Shown: positions 8,222 to 16,169 of the stretch, in pieces
Layout of the letters: each line of letters starts with the position of its first letter
Numbering within the stretch: position 1 is the stretch's first letter
NCBI GenBank assembly: GCA_016256075.1
Contig: SDVU01000214.1
Location: 1-17,230, forward strand
Source: Dictyocoela muelleri
Taxonomy: Eukaryota; Microsporidia
DNA length: 17,230 nucleotides
Direction of reading: 5' to 3'
Notes under the pieces: generated by a model
What the model was told of the DNA's origin: nothing
Database searches by the model: none
The model's input: only the letters and a program-made list of their open reading frames with translations
Translations under genes and position numbers: made by a program

Positions 8222-8224
8222 CCC
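8222..8224 (+). promoter_or_regulatory. CCC start-context motif of CCT1
   Basis: GACCCT is followed immediately by ATG at 8226. The CCC triplet one base from the start is the microsporidian start-context signal and fixes the start without ambiguity. There is no in-frame ATG upstream. Confidence 0.7.
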
Positions 8225-8225
8225 T

Positions 8226-9860
8226 ATGAGAGAATTAAGTTTATCAGACATTACAACAGGTAACAGCAGAATTTCTGGTTTAAGTGTTAGAGAAAGAAAT
8301 CTAAAAGCCGTGTTAGCAGTATCAAATGCGATAAAAAGTAGCTTTGGTGCGCTTGGGCTTGACAAAATGTGTATTGACAACACTGGTGATGTAACAATCA
8401 CGAATGATGGGGCAACAATTCTTCACATGATGAATGTTGATGATCCGGTGGCCAGGATATTAGTTGATTTAGCTCGACAGCAAGATGTAGAAGTTGGTGA
8501 TGGGACAACTGGTGTTGTTTTATTAGCGGCTTCGCTTATTGAAGGTGGTGTGAAGTTGATTAACAAAGGCGTGCATCCGTCGCTTGTCGTTTCTGGATTC
8601 AAAATGGCATACAAAGAATGTCAGCGGTTCATTAATAAGAAACTTGAAATTCCGATAGCTCGTCTTGGAAATGATTTGACGCCGGTCATCAATACTACTT
8701 TATCATCAAAAGTTATCCATTCTCCACATTTTATAAAATTAATTTATGATGCGGTAAAACAGATCGAATGCAATCGATATGGTGCACTTTACTACCCTAT
8801 TGAAGAAATTCAAATTTTAAAGAAAGAGGGAAATTCAATGGACGGATCATTTTTGATAAATGGTTATGCCATAAATTGTATTCCAGCCAGTGAGTCAATG
8901 TTGAAGAAAGTTAAAAATCCACGTATCATTTTAATTGACTTTGACTTGCGAAAAATGAAAATGCCGCTTGGTGCGCAAATTGTTACTGAAAATCCTGATC
9001 AATTAGAGTCCATGAGACTTAAAGAGAGTGAAGTCATTGTTAATCAGGTTAAAATGATTCTTTCAAAGGCGAATGTTATTTTTTCGAGTAAAGGTATCGA
9101 CGATATTTGTCTGAAACCGATAATTGAGGCTGGTGGCATTGGTGTTAGACGAGTTAAATATGAAGATTTAAAGAATCTGAGTAGAATTTTAAATATCCCA
9201 ATTTTGACCACTCTTTCTGATTTAGAAGGTTCTGATAAAATTGAACATGTTGGATCGGCTGAAAGTGTTACTGTTGAGACAATTGGTGATGATGAATGCA
9301 TTTTCGTCAATACAAAAAAACGAGCAGCGTCTATTATTTTGAGAGGTGCTAATGAAGAATTGTTAATGGAAATGGAAAGAAATGTTCATGATGCACTTTG
9401 CGTATTAAAAAGAACGCTTGAATCAAAGTCGGTGCTGCCTGGCGGTGGTGCATTTGAATGTGCACTTTCTATTTTTCTCGAAGAATTTGCCTCTACAATT
9501 AGCACAAAAGAACAACTTGCGATTTATACTTTTGCGAAATCATTACGTGAAATCCCGAAATTATTGGCTTCTAATGCTGGTCTTGATCCTAATGAGATGT
9601 TAGCAAGACTTATATCATTTCAAAGTGAAGGTAACGCGATGAGACTCAAAGACTGTTTTGAGTATGGTTTAGATGTAAATCTAGGTTTAGTTCAAAATAA
9701 TATTGTAAAGGGTATTGTTGAACCGAGTATCATAAAAATCAGAGCCTTAAGGGCAGCAACAGAGGCCGCAATGAGCATATTAAGGATTGATGAAATTACA
9801 TTTATTGCGCCAAAAGTCACTAAAAAGAAAGAAGAATGTGTTGAAGGAGATGGAGAGTGA
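8226..9860 (+). CDS. CCT1: T-complex protein 1 subunit alpha (CCT1)
   Basis: This is the alpha subunit of the cytosolic TRiC/CCT chaperonin, an ATP-driven double-ring folding machine for actin, tubulin and other proteins. The 544 residues match the usual subunit length (about 540-560). The N-terminal equatorial domain has GLDKM (44-48), the ATP-site motif NDGATIL (60-66) and GDGTT (91-95, with the D needed for hydrolysis). The apical domain includes FLINGYAINC and SKGIDDICLKPIIEAG. The C-terminal equatorial half has the HDALCVLKRTLESKSVLPGG segment, GGG at 406-408, then REQLAIYTFAKSLREIPKLL and AATEAAMSILRIDE. The TTGNSRISGLSVRERN start, KMKMPLGAQIV and ESKSVLPGGGAFECALS identify alpha rather than another subunit. 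There are no introns or breaks. The gene is less AT-rich than its flanks, as expected under selection. It has a CCC start signal. Confidence 0.97.
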   Translation: MRELSLSDITTGNSRISGLSVRERNLKAVLAVSNAIKSSFGALGLDKMCIDNTGDVTITNDGATILHMMNVDDPVARILVDLARQQDVEVGDGTTGVVLLAASLIEGGVKLINKGVHPSLVVSGFKMAYKECQRFINKKLEIPIARLGNDLTPVINTTLSSKVIHSPHFIKLIYDAVKQIECNRYGALYYPIEEIQILKKEGNSMDGSFLINGYAINCIPASESMLKKVKNPRIILIDFDLRKMKMPLGAQIVTENPDQLESMRLKESEVIVNQVKMILSKANVIFSSKGIDDICLKPIIEAGGIGVRRVKYEDLKNLSRILNIPILTTLSDLEGSDKIEHVGSAESVTVETIGDDECIFVNTKKRAASIILRGANEELLMEMERNVHDALCVLKRTLESKSVLPGGGAFECALSIFLEEFASTISTKEQLAIYTFAKSLREIPKLLASNAGLDPNEMLARLISFQSEGNAMRLKDCFEYGLDVNLGLVQNNIVKGIVEPSIIKIRALRAATEAAMSILRIDEITFIAPKVTKKKEECVEGDGE

Positions 9861-10214
9861 AGTAAAAGGCAATTTTTTATTTTATTTAACATTTTTTTAT
9901 TAACATTTTTAAAAGTATAATTTTTTATACTACTGAACCGAGATTTTGAAGAATTAAAAAACAGCAAATATAAACAACTGATGCGTTGAATATCATGCTG
10001 TTTAACTCATTTGGATTGCATTTTTTCTGGGTTAGTTAAACATCATTTACTGTGAAATAAATTATTTTAAATTCTAATCCACACTAAAAACTTCTAGCGG
10101 ACTAAAACACGTGATAGGTAAAATATTTAACATAAATTAAATTTTAATACGGATTGCCTTTAATTATAAAGAGATGATAAAAAACTACAAATGTTTAAAT
10201 TTCTATTATGCATT
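9861..10214. other. Intergenic region after CCT1, no gene seen
   Basis: AT-rich sequence with T runs just after the CCT1 stop (near 9883-9910). A short inverted pair, TTTAACTCATTTGG (near 10000) and GGGTTAGTTAAACAT (near 10030), could form a weak hairpin. No ORF, RNA gene or repeat family member is recognised. Confidence 0.6.
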
Positions 10215-10620
10215 ACTGTTAATAAATATAATTCAAACTCGGGTAGCTGTCTTCAATCTTGATCTTTAGTTATTAATATTCAAGCTTATACGTTACTCCT
10301 AAGATACCCAGAGGCCCAATCTAAATATAATTTTAGTTTTATCTGTAACTTGACAGAAATGGGTAACTATAGTATTCTTTCATGGATTTTTATTTTCACT
10401 ACATTTTTTATGAGATACATCATTTGCTTTATCACCATATCTTGGTGAAATCATCTGTCTCATTTTCATGGCAATTCATAATCGGATACATTACTGCTAT
10501 ATTTATAAATTTTTTATTACAGGATTTTTTAAAAAATGTCATTAGATAGATTCAAGATGAATAATTTTGAATTTATGACTCTTAAATGGTGTTCTATTAG
10601 GCATATTGTTCTTTATAGTT
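10215..10620 (-). mobile_element. Candidate SINE, copy E (inverted, diverged)
   Basis: On the minus strand the order is the same as in the other copies. A B-box-like AAATTCAAAATT is near 10563-10574. Then come TATAGCAGTAAT, a diverged core, TGTAGTGAAAATAAAAATCC, GATAAAACTAAAATTAT, CTCTGGGTATCTTAGGAGTA, ATAACTAAAGATCAAG and GACAGCTACCCGAG. The A-box region is poorly preserved. Its head faces the head of copy C about 35-40 bases away, giving a head-to-head pair. Confidence 0.65.
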
Positions 10621-10658
10621 GATTTGTTTATTATTTTTAAATTATACCATAGGCCAGA

Positions 10659-10712
10659 TAGCTCAGTGGTTAATACTTTTGAATACATCTTTAAGTATCA
10701 TGTTTTCGATTT
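10659..10712 (+). promoter_or_regulatory. Internal A and B boxes of SINE copy C
   Basis: The A box TAGCTCAGTGGTTAA is at 10659-10673 and matches the consensus well. The B box is near 10702-10712 (GTTTTCGATTT) and is weaker. The spacing of about 43 bases agrees with copy B. Confidence 0.55.
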
Positions 10713-11032
10713 TTAGCGGCATACATGAAACATAATTGGCAATGAGATTTCACCGCCAATAACTATAGAAAAATATTAGTAATAAACAGCTGTTAAAAGG
10801 TATAGCTGATTAAGACTTGGTCTAATCTTTTATAAATAAGCAGAAGAGACTCTCCTAGGTGTGGGGATAAGTGCGGCGACGCATCTCGGCAAAAAGTAGT
10901 GAAAAATTCATGAAAGCCACTAATTACCTTTATCCTTCTGAGTCATTGATAAAACGAAGATCGCGTAACAGTCGACCTCCGGGTAGCTTGTATTTAAGTA
11001 TTACTTGAAATATAAGAACCAAAGGTCTAAAG

Positions 11033-11348
11033 CAGGCTCGACAACTTTTTTACTGAAAATTGACTCATGATCATAGTAATAACACAGATGTGTACAACTT
11101 ATACTAAATAAATTCAAAACAGATTTTATGTCTAAAACTATTTGATTCTGAATAACTTTGAAATTAAATTTATTCCTTAACTTTAAATATTTATTACTTT
11201 TAAAAATAATTAGTATAAATTAAAGCTTTTAAGCATAAACGATTTTCCAATATTTTTTGTTGAATATTTAAACGTTCTCGAATATATTCACAAACGTCTC
11301 GCGGGTACCTCTAAAACGTCTCGCGGGTACTCTGTTTCAGACCCCTGG
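11033..11348. mobile_element. Short non-autonomous hAT-type element
   Basis: The element starts CAGGCTCGACAAC and ends GTTTCAGACCCCTG, whose inverse CAGGGGTCTGAAAC is a classic hAT terminus. It is flanked by an exact 8-bp duplication GTCTAAAG (11025-11032 and 11349-11356), the hAT duplication length. The 316 bp are AT-rich and non-coding apart from a 22-bp direct repeat near the right end: AAACGTCTCGCGGGTAC at 11292-11308 and 11314-11330. This is the kind of sub-terminal repeat used for transposase binding. The exact duplication suggests a fairly recent insertion. Confidence 0.8.
11292..11330. repeat. Sub-terminal direct repeat of the hAT element
   Basis: Two exact 17-bp copies of AAACGTCTCGCGGGTAC start 22 bases apart. 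They are strikingly GC-rich for this window and lie within 60 bases of the hAT right end. Confidence 0.85.
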
Positions 11349-11448
11349 TCTAAAGACAATAGTTGGATAGGCTCAGGTAGTTTGCAATTAAGTATAAAGT
11401 CGGAATGGATATATAAGTGTTAAACAATGAGTTTGTATATAAATTTTT

Positions 11449-11782
11449 GGTTCTCCAACGGGTTAGTCACCCTCTATTTTTGATGAATCGTCATCCATAA
11501 GAGGAAAATCATGATTTTTAATTGAAATAAACGCCAAATAACGAGTTATCTTCAGTTATAATCTTAAATATTTTTTTATGGCCATATCTTAAAGTTTCAT
11601 AAAAAAAAATTTGCTTTTGAAATTTTTTTAAACAATAATATTTATCCTAAAAATATTATTAAGATTATAACTGAAGATAACTCGCGATTTAAATGTTTAT
11701 TTTGAATAAAAATCGTGTAATTTCCTTTTAAAGATGGCGATTTCCTCAAAAAATAGGATATCGAATAACCAGTTGAAGAACC
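11449..11782. mobile_element. Short non-autonomous Merlin element (334 bp)
   Basis: It starts GGTTCTCCAACGGGTTAGTC and ends as the inverse of GGTTCTTCAACTGG. It is a near-complete palindrome (ACGAGTTATCTTCAGTTATA against TATAACTGAAGATAACTCG) like each terminal region of the 237-1967 element. The flanks AAATTTTT (11441-11448) and AAATTTGT (11783-11790) form an 8-bp duplication with one mismatch. It is therefore equivalent to a single terminal repeat of the large Merlin that moves by itself. It sits 180 bases before the TERT start codon. Confidence 0.8.
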
Positions 11783-11790
11783 AAATTTGT

Positions 11791-11945
11791 TAAAAAAATA
11801 AATTGTAATTTTTACAATTTAAAAATTATTTTATTAAATTTAAAAATTATTTTATACAATTTAAAATTTTTTTATTAAACTTTAAAAATTATTTTATTAA
11901 ATTTAAAAATTAAAATTTATACAATTTGAAAATTATAAAATTAAA
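11791..11945. repeat. TTTAAAAATTATTTTATTAA-type tandem repeat upstream of TERT
   Basis: About five degenerate units of 25-27 bp (TTTAAAAATTATTTTATTAA, or ending in ATACAA) fill the gap between the Merlin element and the TERT start. The stretch contains AAATTT words of the kind reported upstream of some microsporidian genes, but in such AT-rich sequence this carries little weight. Confidence 0.75.
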
Positions 11946-11953
11946 TTTTAAGA

Positions 11954-11956
11954 CCC
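11954..11956 (+). promoter_or_regulatory. CCC start-context motif deciding the TERT start
   Basis: AAGACCCTTTTG precedes the ATG at 11962. The in-frame ATG at 11926 lies inside the AT tandem repeat and has no CCC or GGG signal, so 11962 is preferred. It removes 12 residues of low-complexity sequence (MKIIKLNFKTLL). Confidence 0.65.
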
Positions 11957-11961
11957 TTTTG

Positions 11962-14900
11962 ATGGATATAATTAAAAATTACGATTTCATCACAATAAAA
12001 AAATTCATCAAAAAATATACACCAATTGACCAAGAGCTAGAATTTCCAAACGCATACATTCTTATAAAAAATTTTGCATTTAATAATAAAACAGAGCATA
12101 AACTGAATATAATTTCATTAATCAACAAATCTATAAAAATTCTTTTAAAAGAAGATACTAGAAACATTCTATGTAGCGGATACAAACAAAATAAAGATGG
12201 ATCGTTATTTTGTATGAATCCAATAGAAGCAATTAACATTTTGAAAACAAAAAAATGGTCGCAATTATTCAAAATTTTAGGTGATCGAAATTCGATTTTT
12301 ATTTTGACAAAAAGCGTGATTGTTCAAAAAGAAAATTCTAAATTGTATATTTTATGTGGCAATTTAAATTTTTTAATGACTAACAGACAAATTGTTAAAA
12401 ATATAAATAGAAGATTACTATTTGTCAAAAAAAATAAAATTAGAAAATTATCAGAAAATGATATTAATTCAATTTTTGAGAGCATAAATGAAAATTTAAA
12501 AAAGATAAAAGAGCATAAAGAAATATCTGATGAAGAAGATAAAGAAATGAAAGATAAAGAGATGAAAGACAAAGAGATTAAAGAAATAAAAGATAAAGAG
12601 ATAAAAGATAAAGAGATGAAAGACGAAGAGATGAAATATAAAGAAATAAGAGATAAAGAAATGAAAGACAAAGAGATGAAATATAAAGAGATGAAATATA
12701 AAGAAATGAGAGATATAAAAATAAAGGATATAGAAATAAAGGATGAATCACCAATTCTTTATTTGAACATTCAGACGAGTCTTAAAAAATTAATTTATAA
12801 ATTCAACAAATTGAATATAAACGCTTTATTCAAATCACATTTCTCAGATGACATGTCATTCAAGCCCATAGATAACAAAAAAATTATAAATTTCTTATTT
12901 ATGATATCAAAAAAAACTATGAAAGACATTTTTGATTATAAAAATTTCTGGATTTTAAAAACAAAAATTTGTCTTCTGCTCTGTAAAAATAAATATGAAC
13001 AGCTCAATGAAAATGACCTTTTGAAAAATTTCAAAATTAATAATTTTAAATGTTTTAAAAGTAAATGCTCACGTATTGAATTTATCATACGTCAGAATCT
13101 CGTTAAAAATCTCCTGATTTTTATTTTTAATCAAATGTTCATACCGATTTTATCAACTTTTTTTTATTTCACTAACATGCGAGATAATCTAAAAAATATA
13201 ATTTATATCCGCGAACAGTGGACTGCAAATTGTAAAAAGGTAGTTGGTGAATATATCAACGAATATTTCATAAAAACAGAATTACCAAAAAAAACAGAAT
13301 TACCAAAAAAATCAGAATTACCAAAAAAATCAGAATTACCAAAAAAATCAGAATTACCAACAAAATCAGAATTACCAACAAAACCAGGCCTTAAGGTTAT
13401 TCCTAAAAAACAAGGATTTCGATTCGTAACGAATTTTTCATCATCTAATTTTTATGACTACAAAGAATCAAATAATTATCTTTTTCAGGTGTTACGCATA
13501 CTTTACAAAACATATCCATCAAAGATTGGCAATTCGATATTAAATTATTCTGCTGTTTTTGATGAACTGTCAAAATTAAAATACTTTTTGAAGGCCTCTA
13601 CAGATTTTCAAGATAAAAATATTCTCGATACGCAAAGCAAAAATCTTTCACTTTCAAATTATTTTTCAACAAATGAGGATATTTATATTAATAATGATTA
13701 TAATGATGATAAAGTTTTTATTAACAATGATAATGATGATAAAGATTGTATTAATGATGATTATAATGATGATAAAGATTGTATTAATGATGATACAGAT
13801 ACCACAAAAAATAAAAAGCTTGAAATAAATTCGGTTGTCAAAAAGAATAAAAATAATAATGAAAAGCTATATTTACTCAAATTTGATATTAAAAACTGTT
13901 TTGATTCAATTAGACACGAAGAAATGATTAGTGCTTTAAAGAACTTAAAACTTGCCAAAGAGTATAAATTGAAGAAATTCAAAAAAATTTCGCTTATTGG
14001 GCAGTCTTTAAAAATTTTAAATTATTTCTCTATTGATGGAGAATTATCTTTTAAGAATTGCTTTATACAAGAAGTTCCTTTCAATGCAATAAAAAGTGGA
14101 GATGAGGTAAAATCCGAATTAATTGATTTTGTCAAAAATTCTGGGAATTCTTTTCAAAATAAAAATTATAAAAGAAAACGAGGAATTCCTCAAGGTTCAG
14201 TCATTTCACCTTTCTTATGTGCCATTTATTACGATTATTTGGATAAAAAAATCAATTCAATGAATATTAAAAATTCAAAGATATTGCGATATGTTGATGA
14301 TTTTTTGGTAATTTCGACTGATCCTGAATCTATAGTAAGTTATTTTAAAAGGCTTCTTGAATTTGATATTTGTGTAAATATTGAAAAAATTGAAACTAAT
14401 TTTAATTTCAAATATTATTTCAAAAAAGAGACAAATGAATTATCCCGAAATTTAAATTTTATAGAAAATAAAAATTTAAATTCCAAAGAAATTGATAATA
14501 ATCATCAAAATTTTAATTCAAAAGAAATTGATAATAATCATAAAAATTTTAATTATGATAAATTTATTTTAAATAACGACCACGAAATTAGAAATCATGT
14601 GGTATGGTGCGGATTAAAAATCTATGATAATGGAAGCTTTAAATATGCTTATACCTATGAAAAAATTGGTTATTCAATTTTTTACAATTCTCATAAAGGA
14701 GGTCAATCAGTCCAGTTTAAAATGATAAAAATTTTGAAAAACAAAATTAAGAAACAGATTTTCAGCAGAAATAATGCAAAAAAATTCGAATCTCTTTATG
14801 ATCTTTTTTATTTTTTTCTTCTTAAGATAAAATTATTTTCAAAAAGAATGGATTTTGTTAATAAAAAATTTATTTCAAAAATTATAAATGAAGGTTTGAA

Positions 14901-15024
14901 AGTAGTTATTAATAAATTGAAAAAAATTGATTCGGGAATACCCTATGAACTTGTTAATAATATTTTTAATTCTGCATTTTCAAGATTCAATAAAAAGGAA
15001 ATTAATATTCATGATTCTCAATAA
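11962..15024 (+). CDS. TERT: Telomerase reverse transcriptase (TERT)
   Basis: This is the catalytic telomerase subunit, which copies an RNA template to extend chromosome ends. From the start chosen at 11962 it has 1020 residues. The N-terminal TEN/GQ region shows NILCSGYKQN (68-77), WSQLFKILGD (99-108) and YILCGN. The RNA-binding domain ends in motif T, with FFYFTN at 400-405 where FYxTE is usual. Motif 1 follows (YIREQW, 415-420), then motif 2 (GFRFVTNFS, 485-493). Motif A is LLKFDIKNCFDSI with D642; motif B' is RGIPQGSVISPFLC (740-753); motif C is YVDDFLVIS with D779 and D780; motif D is VNIEKIETNF (805-814). Motif E is WCGL at 882-885, followed by a TERT-type C-terminal extension. The TEN and T motifs and WCGL separate it from retroelement enzymes. 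Four linkers carry in-frame repeats. There are no introns or breaks, so it appears functional. Confidence 0.95.
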   Translation: MDIIKNYDFITIKKFIKKYTPIDQELEFPNAYILIKNFAFNNKTEHKLNIISLINKSIKILLKEDTRNILCSGYKQNKDGSLFCMNPIEAINILKTKKWSQLFKILGDRNSIFILTKSVIVQKENSKLYILCGNLNFLMTNRQIVKNINRRLLFVKKNKIRKLSENDINSIFESINENLKKIKEHKEISDEEDKEMKDKEMKDKEIKEIKDKEIKDKEMKDEEMKYKEIRDKEMKDKEMKYKEMKYKEMRDIKIKDIEIKDESPILYLNIQTSLKKLIYKFNKLNINALFKSHFSDDMSFKPIDNKKIINFLFMISKKTMKDIFDYKNFWILKTKICLLLCKNKYEQLNENDLLKNFKINNFKCFKSKCSRIEFIIRQNLVKNLLIFIFNQMFIPILSTFFYFTNMRDNLKNIIYIREQWTANCKKVVGEYINEYFIKTELPKKTELPKKSELPKKSELPKKSELPTKSELPTKPGLKVIPKKQGFRFVTNFSSSNFYDYKESNNYLFQVLRILYKTYPSKIGNSILNYSAVFDELSKLKYFLKASTDFQDKNILDTQSKNLSLSNYFSTNEDIYINNDYNDDKVFINNDNDDKDCINDDYNDDKDCINDDTDTTKNKKLEINSVVKKNKNNNEKLYLLKFDIKNCFDSIRHEEMISALKNLKLAKEYKLKKFKKISLIGQSLKILNYFSIDGELSFKNCFIQEVPFNAIKSGDEVKSELIDFVKNSGNSFQNKNYKRKRGIPQGSVISPFLCAIYYDYLDKKINSMNIKNSKILRYVDDFLVISTDPESIVSYFKRLLEFDICVNIEKIETNFNFKYYFKKETNELSRNLNFIENKNLNSKEIDNNHQNFNSKEIDNNHKNFNYDKFILNNDHEIRNHVVWCGLKIYDNGSFKYAYTYEKIGYSIFYNSHKGGQSVQFKMIKILKNKIKKQIFSRNNAKKFESLYDLFYFFLLKIKLFSKRMDFVNKKFISKIINEGLKVVINKLKKIDSGIPYELVNNIFNSAFSRFNKKEINIHDSQ
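12541..12740 (+). repeat. In-frame KDKEM repeat inside TERT
   Basis: Degenerate 15-bp units (AAAGATAAAGAGATG) encode about a dozen KDKEM, KDKEI or KYKEM pentapeptides, roughly residues 190-260. The charged, probably helical or disordered stretch lies between the TEN region and the RNA-binding domain, where TERTs normally have a variable linker. Confidence 0.9.
13276..13383 (+). repeat. Six 18-bp in-frame repeats inside TERT (S/T-ELPKK)
   Basis: Six perfectly phased 18-bp units encode TELPKK twice, SELPKK twice and SELPTK twice (residues 439-474). They lie between motif 1 and motif 2, that is within the fingers domain. The low divergence between units suggests a young expansion. Confidence 0.95.
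13681..13800 (+). repeat. In-frame Asn/Asp-rich repeat inside TERT
   Basis: Units based on AATGATGATAAAGATTGTAT encode NDDKDCIND-type repeats, residues about 574-613, between motifs 2 and A. They account for much of the extra spacing ahead of motif A. Confidence 0.9.
14463..14560 (+). repeat. In-frame NSKEIDNNH repeat inside TERT
   Basis: Two near-identical units of about 42 bp encode NSKEIDNNHQNF and NSKEIDNNHKNF (residues about 840-865), with a further partial unit on each side, between motifs D and E. Confidence 0.85.
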
Positions 15025-15287
15025 ATGGAAAATTAATATTCATGATTGATAATGCTGATTATATATTCATGATTTTCAATAAATGGAAAATTAATATTCA
15101 TGATTGATAATAAAAAGGAAATTAATATTCATGATTGATAATGCTGATTATATATTCATGATTGATAATAAAAAGGAAATTAATATTCATGATTCTCAAT
15201 AAATAGAAAATTAATATTCATGATTGATAATGCTGATTATATATTCATGATTGATAATAAAAAGGAAATTAATATTCATGATTACCA
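14990..15287. repeat. 31/27-bp minisatellite running through the TERT stop codon
   Basis: Ten units share the core ATTAATATTCATGATT. Seven are 31 bp (ATAAAAAGGAAATTAATATT... type) and three are 27 bp (ATGCTGATTATATATTCATG... type). The pattern repeats as a higher-order block. The first unit encodes the last TERT residues (KKEINIHDSQ) and part of the stop codon, so the protein end was set by, or gave rise to, the repeat. Confidence 0.9.
15020..15025 (+). terminator. AATAAA overlapping the TERT stop codon
   Basis: AATAAA spans 15020-15025 and the stop TAA is 15022-15024. Poly(A) signals overlapping the end of the coding sequence are known in compact microsporidian genes. The sequence is part of the minisatellite, so chance is also possible. 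Confidence 0.4.
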
Positions 15288-15787
15288 ACCTTAAATAGCT
15301 TTTTCAAAAATTGTTAATTTATTGAAATATCAGATAATTAATAAGTTAGTCTTTGCCAATTGATTTGAAAAGTTTTATATAGTAATTATAAGATTAGAGT
15401 TTAATTATTCAGCATTTATAAATTTTTATTTGGTCAGCATTTCAATAATAAGTCTAACATTATGCTATAAATATCTCTTATTACAATTCGCCCCAATTCT
15501 CAAAATTTTAAAAATAAAAAATATTTTAACTACTATTTAATCAGCATTTAATAATTTTTCAGTACATTTGAATATTTGTTTGAAAAGTTTTTAATTAAAA
15601 AATTTAATTTTCAAATAATAATAAAATTAGAAATGGTGAATTATTCAAATTTTTTAAAATTTTAAAAATTACGTGATTGTTTTTTGATATAAATTTTTAG
15701 GTTTTAACAAAAATTCAAATTTAAATTACTAGAGTTTCTAGTAGTAACTATGTCTATTAATGCGCTAATACTCCTTTTAATTTAAAA
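15288..15787. other. AT-rich intergenic region, no gene seen
   Basis: I see only AT-rich sequence with short related phrases such as TCAGCATTT near 15410, 15433 and 15541. No ORF, RNA gene or recognised repeat family is supported. Confidence 0.6.
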
Positions 15788-15902
15788 TTAGAAGAGCTAT
15801 ATCATCATTAGATATAAACAACTAAGCTTCTAATTACAATAATTCTGCCGAGTCATTGATAAAACGAAAATCACATTTAATTAATCTCTTAATAGCCTAT
15901 TA
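15788..15902 (+). mobile_element. Candidate SINE, copy F (fragment)
   Basis: The segment AAGCTTCTAATTACAATAAT, then GAGTCATTGATAAAACGAAA with TCACATTTAATTAATCTC, matches the central body of copies A and B. The head is missing and the tail is cut where the pogo-type terminus begins at 15903. Confidence 0.65.
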
Positions 15903-15914
15903 CAGTGATCCCTC

Positions 15915-16085
15915 TTTTAATTTTTAACTCTTTTATTTTTTCACTCTCTATTTTTTCACTCTCTATTATTTCCCCTCTCTATTATTTCCCTCTCTATTAT
16001 TTCCCTCTCTATTATTTCCTTCACTATTATTTTCTTCACTATTATTTCCCTCTCTATTATTTTTCACTCTCTATTATTTTCCATT
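15915..16085. repeat. ~15-bp tandem repeat CTCTATTATTTCCCT near the pogo end
   Basis: About ten units of CTCTATTATTTCCCT or TTCACTATTATTTCC follow the terminus at 15903. They translate without stops into an aromatic low-complexity peptide that I do not regard as a gene. The position just inside the terminus parallels the T-rich repeats inside the fold-back element at 2757. Confidence 0.85.
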
Positions 16086-16169
16086 TTTTTTAATTTCCTT
16101 TAAAATGTCGACTTTTCCTCTATTTTTTTAAATTCTAGTATTTCCATTTTTATAACCCATTTAAAAATC

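Larger units (their letters stand above)
10652..11400 (+). mobile_element. Candidate tRNA-derived SINE, copy C (split by a hAT element)
   Basis: The head GGCCAGATAGCTCAGTGGTT has an A box at 10659-10673 and a degenerate B box near 10702-10712. The body blocks agree closely with copy A: TATAGCTGATTAAGACTTGG (near 10802), the core GTGCGGCGACGCATCTCGGC (10871-10890), CTGAGTCATTGATAAAACG and TCCGGGTAGCTT. The body reaches AACCAAAGGTCTAAAG at 11032. It resumes after the hAT insertion at 11349 with GTCTAAAGACAATAGTTGG, which corresponds to the tail of copies A and B. This confirms both the insertion and the repeat structure. Confidence 0.75.

Noticed and set aside
12324-12671. 115-codon minus-strand ORF inside TERT
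   Set aside because: It is the antisense of the KDKEM repeat, where lack of stops follows from the repeated unit.
11962-15024. Reverse transcriptase of a retroelement
   Set aside because: TEN-type, T and WCGL motifs are telomerase-specific. There is no integrase, endonuclease, RNase H or terminal repeat.
15840-15880. Hammerhead ribozyme in the SINE (CTGAGTCATTGATAAAACGAA, best seen in copies B and C)
   Set aside because: The CTGANGA core is not met (CTGAGTC) and no stem II can form before CGAA. The resemblance is superficial.
15905-16093. 62-codon ORF on the plus strand
   Set aside because: It is a translation of the CTCTATTATTTCCCT tandem repeat with no start signal.
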